From Streptomyces broussonetiae (GTDB taxonomy: Bacteria; Actinomycetota; Actinomycetes; Streptomycetales; Streptomycetaceae), in contig NZ_CP047020.1 of the NCBI RefSeq assembly GCF_009796285.1, positions 7,254,001 through 7,318,000 of the forward strand: a stretch of DNA of 64,000 nt. Reading direction: 5' to 3'. A program made the position numbers and the translations under genes. Under the pieces are notes generated by a model. The model searched no databases. It was not told the origin of the DNA and saw only the letters and a list, made by a program, of their open reading frames with translations. This document shows, piece by piece, positions 34,752-44,071 of the stretch (the first letter of the stretch is position 1; the number at the start of each line of letters is the position of its first letter).

Positions 34752-36164
34752 ATGGCACTGCCTGCGAAGGGGCCCGACTCAGCCCCGTGTTCCACCCCGC
34801 CGGTGCACACCGAGGACGCCGTCACGTCCGTGCACCCGGTGGACGAAAAGCTCCACCCGACGCGGCTCGTCCCCGCCGCGCTCCAGCACATCGCCGCGAT
34901 GTACGCGGGCGTTGTCACTCCTCCGCTCATCATCGGCCAGGCCTGCGGACTCGACGTCGCGGCCCGCACCCGGCTGATCGCCGCGAGCCTGCTCGTCGCG
35001 GGCGTCGCGACCCTCCTGCAGACCCTCGGCGTCAAGGGCTTCGTCGGCAACCGGCTGCCCTTCGTCAACGCCGCCTCCTCCGCCGGCATCGCCCCGATCC
35101 TCGCGATCGCCGAGACCAACGGCAACGGGCACCAACTCCCCGCCATCTACGGCGCGGTGATGGTCGCCGGTGTCTTCTGCCTCGCCGTCGGACCGTTCTT
35201 CGGACGGCTGCTGCGCTTCTTCCCGCCGCTGGTCACCGGCATCGTCATCACCCTGATCGGCGTCACCCTGATGCCCGTCCCGGTGAGCTGGGCCCAGGGC
35301 GGCGACAAGACCGCCGCCGACTTCGGCTCCATGCGCCACCTCGCACTCGCCGGGTTCACCCTCGCCGTCATCCTGCTGATCCAGCGCTTCGGCCGCGGCT
35401 TCGTCAAGCAGGTCGCCCTGCTCTTCGGGCTGCTCATCGGCACCCTGGCCGCGATCCCGTTCGGCATGGCCGACTTCGGCGCACTCAAGTCCGCGCCCGT
35501 CGCCGCGCTGCCCACGCCGTTCGCCTTCGGCGCCCCCGAGTTCCAGCCGGCGGCCATCCTGTCGCTGTGCATCGTGATGCTCGTCCTGATGACCGAGTCC
35601 AGCGCCGGCATGCTGGCCCTCGGTGAGATCTGCGACCGCCGCACGGACGCGAGGACCATCACCCGGGGCCTGCGCACCGACGGCTTCGCCACCCTGATCG
35701 GCCCGGTCTTCGGCGGCTTCCCCACCTCCGCCTTCGCCCAGAACGTCGGAGTGGTCTCGCTGACCCGGGTGCGCAGCCGCTATGTCGTCGCCGTCGCCGG
35801 CGGCACCCTGCTGGTCCTCGGCGCCTTCCCGGTCCTCGGCGCGGTCGTCTCCCTGGTCCCCATGCCGGTCCTCGGCGGCGCGGGCATCGTGCTCTTCGGC
35901 TCCATCGCGGTCAGCGGCATCCGTACGCTGTCGGAAGCGGGCCTCGACGACAGCTCCAACATCATCCTGGTCGCCGTGGCACTCGGCGCCGGCATCATCC
36001 CGCTGGCTGCACCGACCTTCTACGACGCCTTCCCGGCCTGGGCGCAGACCGTGCTCGGCTCCGGCATCAGCGCGGGCGCGCTCGTCGCCGTCCTGCTCAA
36101 CCTGTTCTTCCACCATCTCGGCACCCGGAGTGGCAGCACCGCTCCGGCACTCAAATCCTCCTAG
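34752..36164 (+). CDS. NCS2 family xanthine/urate permease
   Basis: Nucleobase:cation symporter of 470 residues with about 14 hydrophobic segments. HPVDEKL then LQHIAAMYAGVVTPPLIIG is typical of the uracil/xanthine branch, as are FPPLVTGIVITLIG and TTES-like MTESSAGMLALGE in helix 8. It is 64 bases after uricase and 72 before 8-oxoguanine deaminase, so it probably imports xanthine or urate for this pathway. A paralogue follows at 38357; both share the VDEKL-type N-terminus. Confidence 0.9.
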   Translation: MALPAKGPDSAPCSTPPVHTEDAVTSVHPVDEKLHPTRLVPAALQHIAAMYAGVVTPPLIIGQACGLDVAARTRLIAASLLVAGVATLLQTLGVKGFVGNRLPFVNAASSAGIAPILAIAETNGNGHQLPAIYGAVMVAGVFCLAVGPFFGRLLRFFPPLVTGIVITLIGVTLMPVPVSWAQGGDKTAADFGSMRHLALAGFTLAVILLIQRFGRGFVKQVALLFGLLIGTLAAIPFGMADFGALKSAPVAALPTPFAFGAPEFQPAAILSLCIVMLVLMTESSAGMLALGEICDRRTDARTITRGLRTDGFATLIGPVFGGFPTSAFAQNVGVVSLTRVRSRYVVAVAGGTLLVLGAFPVLGAVVSLVPMPVLGGAGIVLFGSIAVSGIRTLSEAGLDDSSNIILVAVALGAGIIPLAAPTFYDAFPAWAQTVLGSGISAGALVAVLLNLFFHHLGTRSGSTAPALKSS

Positions 36165-36236
36165 GGTCCTGCCGTGCCCTCCCCGCGGACACTGCCTCCC
36201 CGTCCCCGGGCCGCCACCGAAAGACAAGGAAGCACG

Positions 36237-37622
36237 ATGGCACCATCGGCAGACCAGCGCATCGTCATCGAGAACTGCGCGATCGCGACCGTGGACGCGA
36301 GCGACACCGAGTACGCCTCCGGGTACCTGGTCCTCGCCGGCAACCGCATCGAGTCGGTCGGCGCGGGCAACGCTCCCGACGACCTTGAGAACGTGGTGCG
36401 CCGGATCGACGCGCGCGGCCATCTGGCCACGCCCGGTCTGGTCAACACCCACCACCACTTCTACCAGTGGATCACCCGGGGCCTGGCCACCGACCACAAC
36501 CTGTTCAACTGGCTCGTCGCGCTCTACCCCACCTGGGCGCGCATCGACGAGCAGATGACGTACGCGGCAGCGCAGGGCTCCCTCGCCATGATGGCCCGCG
36601 GCGGTGTCACCACCGCCATGGACCATCACTACGTCTACCCGCAGGGCTCCGGCGACCTGTCCGGTTCGATCATCCGCGCCGCCGCCGAGATGGGCGTCCG
36701 CTTCACGCTGGCCCGTGGCTCGATGGACCGCAGCGAGAAGGACGGCGGCCTGCCGCCGGACTTCGCCGTGGAGACGCTGGAGGGTGCGCTCGCGGCGACC
36801 GAGGAGACCGTCAAGAAGCACCACGACGCCTCTTTCGACGCCATGACCCAGGTGGCCGTGGCCCCCTGTTCCCCGTTCTCGGTGTCGACCGAACTCCTGC
36901 GTCAGGGCGCCGAGTTGGCCCGCCGTCTGGGCGTACGGCTGCACACCCACGGCTCGGAGACCGTGGAGGAGGAGAAGTTCTGCCACGAGCTGTTCGGCAT
37001 GGGCCCGACCGACTACTTCGAGTCCACCGGCTGGCTCGGCGAGGACGTGTGGATGGCGCACTGCGTCCACATGAACGACTCCGACATCGCCGCCTTCGGC
37101 CGTACGAAGACCGGTGTCGCCCACTGCCCGTCCTCCAACGCCCGCCTGGCGGCCGGTATCGCGCGGGTCCCGGACATGCTCGCGGCCGGTGTCCCGGTCG
37201 GTCTGGGCGTCGACGGTACGGCGTCCAACGAGTCCGGTGAACTCCACACCGAACTGCGCAACGCCCTGCTGATCAACCGCCTCGGCGCCCACCGCGAGGC
37301 CGCACTCAACGCCCGCCAGGCGCTGCGGCTCGGCACCTACGGCGGCGCCCAGGTCCTCGGCCGGGCCGGCCAGATCGGCTCGCTGGAGCCGGGCAAGCTG
37401 GCCGACGTGGTGCTGTGGAAGATGGACACCCTCGCGCACGCCTCCATCGCCGACCCGGTGACCGCGCTGGTCTTCGGCGCAGCGGCCCCGATCACCGCGT
37501 CCTTCGTCAACGGCCGCCAGATCGTGGACAGCGGGCGTCTGGTGACGGTCGACGAGGACGCCATCGCCCGCTCCACCCGCGAGGAGGCCCAGCGCCTCGC
37601 CCGGATCGCCGCCCAGGCCTGA
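36237..37622 (+). CDS. 8-oxoguanine deaminase
   Basis: Zinc amidohydrolase of 461 residues that deaminates 8-oxoguanine to urate, or a close analogue. Metal ligands are seen in NTHHHFYQW, LHTHGSE, AHCVHM and the Asp of GLGVDGTASNES. Its product would feed directly into uricase, which supports this reaction over other ATZ/TRZ deaminases. ATG 36237 has AAGGAAG about eight bases upstream. It lies downstream of uricase and the permease, probably in the same transcription unit. Confidence 0.88.
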   Translation: MAPSADQRIVIENCAIATVDASDTEYASGYLVLAGNRIESVGAGNAPDDLENVVRRIDARGHLATPGLVNTHHHFYQWITRGLATDHNLFNWLVALYPTWARIDEQMTYAAAQGSLAMMARGGVTTAMDHHYVYPQGSGDLSGSIIRAAAEMGVRFTLARGSMDRSEKDGGLPPDFAVETLEGALAATEETVKKHHDASFDAMTQVAVAPCSPFSVSTELLRQGAELARRLGVRLHTHGSETVEEEKFCHELFGMGPTDYFESTGWLGEDVWMAHCVHMNDSDIAAFGRTKTGVAHCPSSNARLAAGIARVPDMLAAGVPVGLGVDGTASNESGELHTELRNALLINRLGAHREAALNARQALRLGTYGGAQVLGRAGQIGSLEPGKLADVVLWKMDTLAHASIADPVTALVFGAAAPITASFVNGRQIVDSGRLVTVDEDAIARSTREEAQRLARIAAQA

Positions 37623-37687
37623 TCCACCCCACACTCCGGCGAGACCGGCCCCACCCGGACCGGTCTCACCGGGAAAACCCGGCCGGG

Positions 37688-37876
37688 CCCTGCGGGGCCG
37701 ACACCGGGGCCTTCGGTGGCCGTCCCCGCGGGGGCCGGCACCGGAGCACTTGGCGAGCGTTCCCTGCGGGGGTCGGGCGTCGGGAGGTTCGGTGGTGCAT
37801 GCCCTGCGGGGCCGTGTGCCGGGGCTCTCGGTGACCGCCCTGTCGGGCGTACGCCGGAAGCCCGGCGGCCGCCTTC
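37688..37876. repeat. Five degenerate ~38-base tandem repeats
   Basis: Units begin CCCTGCGGGG or a close variant at 37688, 37724, 37762, 37802 and 37838 and run 36-40 bases. Each continues with a CCGG-rich middle and TTCGGTGG-like end. The 37623-38356 gap holds no convincing gene: open frames on both strands have shifting, biased composition. Apart from these repeats and the hairpin at 37981 nothing else is recognised. Confidence 0.6.
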
Positions 37877-37980
37877 CCGGTGGCTCGCCGGACAGCTGGA
37901 CAGCAGGACAACTGGACAACTCGGCTGTCGTCCCTGTGGACGCACCACCGGAGGATTCCGGGCGGTTTCCCCGTACAGGG

Positions 37981-38011
37981 GGAGCCCCGCCGGAGGCCCC
38001 GGCGGGGCTCC
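37981..38011. terminator. Strong hairpin in the gap before the second permease
   Basis: GGAGCCCCGCCGG and CCGGCGGGGCTCC form a perfect 13-base stem with a five-base AGGCC loop. It lies 359 bases after the deaminase stop and could end that transcript before the next gene. Confidence 0.7.
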
Positions 38012-38356
38012 ACGGGACCGATACGCCGGACAACCCGGCGGCCGACCACACGGCCGGCCCTCCGGACAACTCGGAGGGCCGCGGATGTGGTCGGCTCGCC
38101 GGAAGGCTCGGTCGTCGCCTTGTGGAGACGGTCGGCCGGAAGACTCCGGCCGGGAGGGACGGCTCCCGGCCGGGAACCGTGGACCCGAGCGGGGTCCGCG
38201 GCAGCCGCTCCGGGGTGTGTGTGGACGCACGCACCCCGGAACGGTCACCCCTCACAGCTCACCGCTCGAGTGACCCGTCCCCGGTCCCGCACGACCACAC
38301 GTACCACCTCCATGAAACCCACGCCTGAGACGTGTTACCCGACCGGAGGAGCCGCC

Positions 38357-39724
38357 GTGGCCGCCCATCCTGTTGACGAGAAACTCCCCGCCCTCAAAAT
38401 GGCGACCAGCGGCCTGCAGCACGTGGCCGCCATGTACGCGGGAGTCGTCGCACCACCCCTGATCGTCGGCGCGGCCGTTGGCCTCTCCGGCGCCGATCTC
38501 ACCTTCCTCACCGGAGCCTGCCTCTTCACCGCCGGCCTCGCCACGTTCCTCCAGACCCTCGGCTTCTGGAAGATCGGCGCCCGGCTGCCCTTCGTCAACG
38601 GCGTCACCTTCGCCGGCGTCGCCCCCATGACGGCCATCGTCGCCTCCGCCAAGGACAAGTCCGACGCCCTGCCGATGATCTACGGCGCGGTGATCGTCGC
38701 CGGTCTGCTCGGTTTCCTCGCCGCCCCCTTCTTCAGCAAGGCCGTCCGCTTCTTCCCGCCGGTCGTCACGGGCTCGGTCATCACCCTGATCGGCGTCTCC
38801 CTGCTCCCCGTGGCCTTCGGCTGGGCCCAGGGCCCCGACGCCAAGGCGAGCGACTACGGCTCGACCAGCAACCTCACCCTCGCCGGGATCACCCTGCTGA
38901 TCGTTTTGCTCCTGCGCCGTTTCACCCGCGGCTTCGTCAAGCAGATCGCGGTCCTGCTCGGCCTGGTCCTCGGCACGCTCATCGCGATACCCGTCGGCGC
39001 CACGGACTTCAGCCCCGTCGCGCACGCCGACGTCGTCGGCTTCCCGACCCCGTTCCACTTCGGGGCACCGACCTTCCACCTCGCGGCGATCCTGTCGATG
39101 TGCGTGGTGATGGTGGTCTCCATGACCGAGTCCACGGCCGACATGCTCGCCCTCGGCGAGATCGTCGAACGCCCCTCGGACGAGAGGACCATCGCGGCGG
39201 GCCTGCGCGCCGACACCCTCGGCTCCGCCCTCAGCCCGCTGTTCAACGGCTTCATGTGCAGCGCCTTCGCCCAGAACATCGGCCTCGTCGCCATGACCCG
39301 GATCCGCAGCCGCTTCGTCGTCGCCGTGGGCGGCGGGTTCCTGGTCCTGATGGGCCTGTGTCCGATGGCCGCCTCGCTCATCGCGGTCGTCCCCCGTCCC
39401 GTCCTCGGCGGCGCCGGCATCGTCCTGTTCGGCTCCGTCGCCGCGAGCGGCATCCAGACCCTCGTCCGGGCCAGGCTGGAGAAGGACAACAACGTCCTGA
39501 TCGTCGCCGTCTCCCTGGCCGTCGGCATCATCCCGATCACCGCGCCGGACTTCTACCACGCCTTCCCCGCAACCGCGAAGATCGTCCTCGATTCCGGCAT
39601 CTCCACCGGCTGTATCACCGCCGTTGTGCTCAACCTCGTCTTCAACCACCTCGGCCGCGGCAAGGAGGCCGAGGACGTCACCCATCCGATGGAGGCGGGG
39701 GAGGAGCTGGCACACACGGGCTGA
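38357..39724 (+). CDS. NCS2 family xanthine/urate permease (second copy)
   Basis: Nucleobase:cation symporter of 455 residues, a paralogue of the protein at 34752. It has HPVDEKLPALK, LQHVAAMYAGVVAPPLIVG, FPPVVTGSVITLIG and MTESTADMLALGE. GTG 38357 is chosen because GGAGGA is six bases upstream; an ATG at 38312 lacks a ribosome site. Having both genes suggests division of labour between urate and xanthine. It may have its own promoter since a 730-base gap and a hairpin precede it. Confidence 0.9.
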   Translation: MAAHPVDEKLPALKMATSGLQHVAAMYAGVVAPPLIVGAAVGLSGADLTFLTGACLFTAGLATFLQTLGFWKIGARLPFVNGVTFAGVAPMTAIVASAKDKSDALPMIYGAVIVAGLLGFLAAPFFSKAVRFFPPVVTGSVITLIGVSLLPVAFGWAQGPDAKASDYGSTSNLTLAGITLLIVLLLRRFTRGFVKQIAVLLGLVLGTLIAIPVGATDFSPVAHADVVGFPTPFHFGAPTFHLAAILSMCVVMVVSMTESTADMLALGEIVERPSDERTIAAGLRADTLGSALSPLFNGFMCSAFAQNIGLVAMTRIRSRFVVAVGGGFLVLMGLCPMAASLIAVVPRPVLGGAGIVLFGSVAASGIQTLVRARLEKDNNVLIVAVSLAVGIIPITAPDFYHAFPATAKIVLDSGISTGCITAVVLNLVFNHLGRGKEAEDVTHPMEAGEELAHTG

Positions 39725-39739
39725 ACCAGTCGCGGAGCG

Positions 39740-39764
39740 GGGGCCGGAGTCGTCCTCCGGCCCC
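39740..39764. terminator. Bidirectional terminator
   Basis: GGGGCCGGAG (39740-39749) and CTCCGGCCCC (39755-39764) form a perfect ten-base stem with a five-base loop, between the convergent permease and AraC genes. Confidence 0.8.
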
Positions 39765-39820
39765 GACGGGGGTACCCCTGCCGCTCCGCCGGGATCGGAC
39801 CACGCCCCGAGCGGGCCCGC

Positions 39821-40624
39821 TCAGAAACGCGGCACCGACCGGCAGGGCGTCAGGGCGGGCAGCCGGCCGGTGAAGTACGAGCGCGGCGGCACCCCCATCA
39901 GCGCCCGGAAGTCGGACGTCATGTGTGACTGGTCGAAGTATCCGGTCGCGGCGGCCAGTTGGGACCATGGGGCGTGCCCGGCCCGGGTGACGACCGTACG
40001 GACGCGGTCGATGCGGGCGTAGTGCTTGGGGGAGACCCCGACTCCTTCGGCGAAGAGGTTGCGCAACTGCCGCTCGCTGACCGCGAGTTCCCGGGCCACC
40101 TCCCGCACCTGCGCGGGGGTCCGGTCCGGGCGGACCGACAGTGCGTCGACGCCCGCCCGCAGCAGCGCCGTACGGGCCGGGTCCACGACGGCCGCCAGCA
40201 GCCCGGGGAGCGTCTCGGTGAGATACGGCACCGCCTCCAGCGGGTCCAGCCGGCGCAGCCCGGCCGCGAGCCGGCGCGGCAGCGTGCCCGGCAGTCCCTC
40301 CAACGGCACGACCCGGCCGACCAGTTCGGCGGCGTGGACCCCCAGCAGGGGACGGGTCATGCCCGGCGTGAGGCGCAGCTCGACGCACCGGACGTGGGCC
40401 TTGCCCGAGTGGTACGAGGCCCGCACCCGCGGCCCGGAGGCGAGCACATCGCGCCGCCCGTCCGCCCCCACCCGCAGCACCACCTTGGTGACCGCGGCGG
40501 GCAGATGCACGAAGGGCTTGTCGGCGGGCTCGGCGAGGGACACGGACAGCGTGCGCACCCCGGCGATCCAGGGGCGCAGGACCTCGGGCGTGGCCAGGTC
40601 CTGCTCGGCGATGGCGTTCGGCAT
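39821..40624 (-). CDS. AraC-family transcriptional regulator
   Basis: Regulator of 267 residues with a C-terminal AraC double helix-turn-helix: VAREVARELAVSERQLRNLF-like first motif, then LAAATGYFDQSHMTSDFRALMG and PPRSYF (quoted in parts). The N-terminal 150 residues resemble the beta-rich sensory domain common in such Streptomyces regulators. ATG 40624 gives MPNAIAEQD. It is divergent from the NmrA-like gene with 95 bases between and probably controls it. Confidence 0.86.
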   Translation of the reverse strand: MPNAIAEQDLATPEVLRPWIAGVRTLSVSLAEPADKPFVHLPAAVTKVVLRVGADGRRDVLASGPRVRASYHSGKAHVRCVELRLTPGMTRPLLGVHAAELVGRVVPLEGLPGTLPRRLAAGLRRLDPLEAVPYLTETLPGLLAAVVDPARTALLRAGVDALSVRPDRTPAQVREVARELAVSERQLRNLFAEGVGVSPKHYARIDRVRTVVTRAGHAPWSQLAAATGYFDQSHMTSDFRALMGVPPRSYFTGRLPALTPCRSVPRF

Positions 40625-40719
40625 CACTCCACGGTAAGTCGCCGGCGCGGTCGGCGGGCGGGTGAACCGTGCCGGAATTTCCAAGAGGCCCCCGCCGTCT
40701 CCCGCCCATCGTGGACCGC

Positions 40720-41574
40720 ATGATTCTGGTGACGGGTGCCACGGGCACCACCGGCAGTGAAGTCGTACGACAGCTTGCGGCGCGCGGCGAGAAGGTGCGC
40801 GCCCTGACGCGCGACCCGGCGAGGGCCCGGGTGCCCGCCGCGGTGGAGACGGTCCGCGGCGACTACGCCGACCCGGATTCCCTGGCGGCGGCGATGGCAG
40901 GCGTGACGGCCGCGTACCTGGTGTCTCCGCCCGGTCCCGGCGCCGCCCACGACACGGCGCTGGTCGCGGCGGCCCGGGCGGCGGGCGTACGGCGGCTGGT
41001 GAAGCTCTCCGCCATCGGCAGCGACGATCCCGCCACGGGTCCGACCGTCGCCTGGCACGGTGAGGGGGAGCGCGTGGTCCGGGAGAGCGGGGCGCAGTGG
41101 ACGGTCCTGCGGCCGTCGTCGTTCGCCTCGAACGCGCTGGCCTGGGTGGAATCGGTGCGCCGGGGCGAGTCGGTGCCGAACATGACCGCCGACGGGGCGT
41201 CGGGCGTGATCGACCCGCGTGACATCGCCGAGGTGGCGGTGCGGGCCCTGCTCGACCCCGGGCACGCGGGGCGGACGTACACGCTGACCGGGCCGACGGC
41301 GATCAGCACCCCGGGCCAGGTCGCCGTCCTCGCCGAGGTGCTCGGCCGCCCGCTCGCCGTCCGGAATCTGACACCGGACGAGACCCGCGACTTCCTCCGT
41401 ACCGCCTACGGCATCGACGAGGCCGCGGTGGAGGACGTCCTGACCGGGATCGCCTACCTCCGTGACGGCCGCAACGCGACGGTGACCGACGACGTGCCCC
41501 AGGTGCTGGGCCGGCCGGCCCGCTCGTTCCGGGAGTGGGCAGAGGACCACAAGGAGACCTTCGCCGCCCACTGA
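40720..41574 (+). CDS. NmrA-like NAD(P)-binding protein
   Basis: Atypical short-chain dehydrogenase of 284 residues. VTGATGTTGSEVVRQL at the N-terminus is the dinucleotide-binding motif. No standard YxxxK pair is obvious; LRPSSFASNALAW and NMTADGASGVIDPRDIAEVAV are typical of NmrA/quinone-oxidoreductase-2-like proteins, which act as redox sensors or quinone reductases. ATG 40720 starts directly on the first strand; GTG 40711 is possible. Partner of the divergent AraC regulator. Confidence 0.85.
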   Translation: MILVTGATGTTGSEVVRQLAARGEKVRALTRDPARARVPAAVETVRGDYADPDSLAAAMAGVTAAYLVSPPGPGAAHDTALVAAARAAGVRRLVKLSAIGSDDPATGPTVAWHGEGERVVRESGAQWTVLRPSSFASNALAWVESVRRGESVPNMTADGASGVIDPRDIAEVAVRALLDPGHAGRTYTLTGPTAISTPGQVAVLAEVLGRPLAVRNLTPDETRDFLRTAYGIDEAAVEDVLTGIAYLRDGRNATVTDDVPQVLGRPARSFREWAEDHKETFAAH

Positions 41575-41598
41575 ACCGGCCCGAGGGACGGGGGAGTC

Positions 41599-41637
41599 GG
41601 CGGAGGGGCCCGGCCGCAGCGGCCGGGCCCCTCCGCC
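41599..41637. terminator. Bidirectional terminator, 18-base perfect stem
   Basis: GGCGGAGGGGCCCGGCCG (41599-41616) and CGGCCGGGCCCCTCCGCC (41620-41637) pair perfectly around a CAG loop, between the convergent NmrA-like and MFS genes. It is the longest perfect stem I noted in the window. Confidence 0.88.
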
Positions 41638-41649
41638 GTACGGTGTGCC

Positions 41650-43089
41650 TCACCGGCTCCGGGGCCGCAGTACCGCCCCGGCCAGCACCAGGGCCGCCAC
41701 CGCGATCGCGGTCGCCACCCGGAACGCCAGTCGGTACCCCTGCGCCGTGGCCGGGATCAGCTCCGCGCCCCGGTCGAGGAGGCCGCCGGTGCGGCTCGCC
41801 GCCAGCGTGCTGAGCACCGCGAGCCCCAGTGAACCACCCACCACCTGAGTGGTGTTGAACAGCCCCGACGCCAGTCCCGCGTCCTCCTCGCGCGCTCCCG
41901 ACATCGCGAGCCCGGTCAGCGCGGGCATCGCCGCGGCGAACCCGGCCGAGAGCAGCAGCAGCGCCGGCAGCACGTCGACGGCGTACGACGCGTGGACCGG
42001 AGCGCGGCTCAGCAGCGCCATGCCGACCACGATCAGTGCCAGACCGGCCAGCAGCACCCGGTAGCCGCCGTACCGGGCGACCGTCCGGGCCGACAGGCCC
42101 AGCATCAGCAGCCCGATCGCGATCGGCGCGGGCAGGAACGCGGTTCCGGTCGCCAACTCGCCGTAGCCCAGCACCCTCTGCAGATACAGCGCGCCGATGA
42201 ACTGGAAGCCGTACATCGTCGCGATCATCAGCATCTGGACCGCGTTGGCGCCCGTCAGTACGCGCGAGCGCAGCAGGCGCAGCCGCAGCAGCGGGCGGTC
42301 GGCGCGGGCCTGGCGCAGCGTGAACGCCCCGAACAGGGCGAGGGCGAGGGCCGTGAACAGCAGCGTGCCGGTCAGGGGCCGGCCGTCGGCGCCGACGATC
42401 ACGTACACCGTCAGCATCAGCGCACCCGTGACCAGCGCGGCCCCCGGAAAGTCGGCGCCCCTGCCGAGCCCGGCGCCACGCTCCGGCGCGAGCACCCGTA
42501 CCGCCGCCGCCCACGCGACCGCGCCGATCGGCAGATTGATCAGGAAGATCCAGTGCCAGCTCAGCGCCTGCGTCAGCGCGCCGCCGAGAAAGGTGCCGAG
42601 CGCCCCGCCGGCCGCGCCGACCGCGCTGAACGCCGCGATGGCGCGGGCCTGTTCACGCGGCTCGGGGAAGAGCGCGACCAGCATGCCGAGCACCACGGCC
42701 GAGGCCATCGCCCCGCCGGCCCCCTGCAGTGCCCGCGCCGCGATCAGCATCCCCTGGGTCGTGGCCACTCCGGCCAGCACCGACGCCACGGTGAACACGA
42801 CCAGCCCGGTGGTGAACATCCGCTTGCGGCCCACCAGGTCGCCGAGCCGGCCCACCAGCAACAGCAGCCCGCCGAAGGCGATCAGATAGGCGTTGACCAC
42901 CCAGGCCAGGCCCGGTCCGTCGAAGCCCAGGTCGTTCTGTATGGCGGGCATCGCGACCGTGACGATGTTGCCGTCCAGAACGGTCATCAGCGTGCCTGCG
43001 CACAGGACGGCGAGGGACGTCCAGCGTGCGTGCAGCCGGGGCGATGTCACCGCCGCCGGTGACGTGCCGTTCTCTGTGGTGGCCGACAT
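41650..43089 (-). CDS. MFS drug transporter (EmrB/QacA, DHA2 type)
   Basis: Proton-driven exporter of 479 residues with 14 predicted helices. TLMTVLDGNIVTVAMPAI in helix 1 is the DHA2 motif D1-like signature, RLGDLVGRKRMFT is motif A and GAAGGALGTFLGGALTQ is motif C. Substrates in this family are lipophilic drugs or dyes. ATG 43089 is 91 bases from the divergent HxlR gene, which probably represses it. Confidence 0.9.
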   Translation of the reverse strand: MSATTENGTSPAAVTSPRLHARWTSLAVLCAGTLMTVLDGNIVTVAMPAIQNDLGFDGPGLAWVVNAYLIAFGGLLLLVGRLGDLVGRKRMFTTGLVVFTVASVLAGVATTQGMLIAARALQGAGGAMASAVVLGMLVALFPEPREQARAIAAFSAVGAAGGALGTFLGGALTQALSWHWIFLINLPIGAVAWAAAVRVLAPERGAGLGRGADFPGAALVTGALMLTVYVIVGADGRPLTGTLLFTALALALFGAFTLRQARADRPLLRLRLLRSRVLTGANAVQMLMIATMYGFQFIGALYLQRVLGYGELATGTAFLPAPIAIGLLMLGLSARTVARYGGYRVLLAGLALIVVGMALLSRAPVHASYAVDVLPALLLLSAGFAAAMPALTGLAMSGAREEDAGLASGLFNTTQVVGGSLGLAVLSTLAASRTGGLLDRGAELIPATAQGYRLAFRVATAIAVAALVLAGAVLRPRSR

Positions 43090-43108
43090 GGCTCCCCGTT
43101 TCTCCAGC

Positions 43109-43120
43109 GCACCTTGGTGC
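43109..43120. promoter_or_regulatory. Small palindrome GCACC-TT-GGTGC in the MFS/HxlR gap
   Basis: A perfect five-base-arm inverted repeat in the 91-base divergent promoter region between the MFS transporter and the HxlR regulator. It is a candidate operator, not proven. Confidence 0.35.
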
Positions 43121-43180
43121 ACGACTTGTAACGGGGAACATCGTGAGTGACGATGGGGGTCGCCGTAAGGAGGAAGTCCC

Positions 43181-43582
43181 ATGTCCCAGAGGAACACGGG
43201 TGTTACCGCCCAGGCAGTGAACGCGCAGGTCTGCCCCATCCGGGAAGTTCTTGACAGGGTGGCGGGCAAATGGAGCGTGCAGATCCTCGTCGCCGCCGCG
43301 CACGGTCCCACCCGGTTCACCGAACTGGAGCGCGGCATCGAGGGCATCAGCCGCCGTATGCTCACCCTCACCCTGCGCAACCTGGAACGTGACGGCCTCG
43401 TCACCCGCACCGTCCATCCGACGGTGCCGCCGAAGGTGGAGTACGAACTCACCACGGTCGCCCACGAGTTGTACGGCACCCTGCGCCGGCTCACCGACTG
43501 GGCCGAGGGCAACCGGGAATACATCGCCCGGGCCAGGGCGGCCTACGACGCCGAGCACCGCCCTGAGCTGCTCGACGTGTAG
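43181..43582 (+). CDS. HxlR-family transcriptional regulator
   Basis: Winged-helix regulator of 133 residues: CPIREVLDRVAGKWSVQIL is the HxlR signature, with recognition helix ISRRMLTLTLRNLERDGLV and wing VPPKVEYELT. Cys18 in the VCPI segment is the residue that senses redox or electrophiles in some relatives. AAGGAGG lies about eight bases before ATG 43181. It likely regulates the divergent MFS exporter. Confidence 0.92.
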   Translation: MSQRNTGVTAQAVNAQVCPIREVLDRVAGKWSVQILVAAAHGPTRFTELERGIEGISRRMLTLTLRNLERDGLVTRTVHPTVPPKVEYELTTVAHELYGTLRRLTDWAEGNREYIARARAAYDAEHRPELLDV

Positions 43583-43602
43583 GCACACGGCCGGGTGCCT
43601 AC
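43579..43602. terminator. Compact bidirectional terminator containing both stop codons
   Basis: GTAGGCAC (43579-43586) and GTGCCTAC (43595-43602) pair across eight bases. The left arm includes the TAG of the HxlR gene, and the right arm the stop codon of the minus-strand thioesterase. Confidence 0.6.
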
Positions 43603-44021
43603 AGGCCGAACAGCTCCGGATCCGCGCCCAGTTCCTTGAAGGTCGCGCCGGGATCGGTGACCAGCCTGCGCTCCCGCAGATCCAGCAGCCCGCCGACCGC
43701 GGTGATCTCGGCCGCCACCGTGCCGTCCGTCTTGCGGACCTCCTGGACGATCCGGAAGGTCTTGCCTTCGCCCCACTCGAACGCGCAGGTCACATCGACC
43801 TCGTCACCGGCCAGCAGCTCCCGCCGGTAGCGGATCGTCGTCTCCAGCGCCACCGGACCCACGCCCTGCGCCACCAGCTCGGCCTGGCCGATACCGGCCG
43901 CCTTCAGCAGCGACCAGCGGGCGTGCTCCGCGTAGTTGAGGTACACCGCCTGGTTGAGATGGCCCTGCACGTCTGTCTCGTAACCGCGCACGGTCACGCG
44001 CACGGAAAACGGCTCGCTCAC
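43599..44021 (-). CDS. Acyl-CoA thioesterase (hotdog fold, 4HBT type)
   Basis: Hotdog-fold thioesterase of 140 residues. VRGYETDVQGHLNQAVYLNYAE (two halves) carries the Asp-x-x-GHLNN-like active-site block near residue 14. Such enzymes hydrolyse acyl-CoAs; chain preference is not readable. GTG 44021 has GGGGA about five bases upstream; the alternative upstream start adds nine unsupported residues. It is downstream of the hypothetical gene at 44072 and convergent with HxlR. Confidence 0.85.
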   Translation of the reverse strand: MSEPFSVRVTVRGYETDVQGHLNQAVYLNYAEHARWSLLKAAGIGQAELVAQGVGPVALETTIRYRRELLAGDEVDVTCAFEWGEGKTFRIVQEVRKTDGTVAAEITAVGGLLDLRERRLVTDPGATFKELGADPELFGL

Positions 44022-44071
44022 GGATTCCCCTTCTCGTGTACGACACACTCACCCCGATCCTGGCATGCCGC

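Noticed and set aside
34779..38255. A 1158-codon open frame on the minus strand
   Set aside because: It is antisense to the NCS2 permease and 8-oxoguanine deaminase and then enters low-complexity repeat DNA.
37716..38328. Hypothetical genes between the deaminase and second permease
   Set aside because: Competing frames on both strands have biased Gly/Pro/Arg/Thr composition, no ribosome sites and overlap degenerate repeats.
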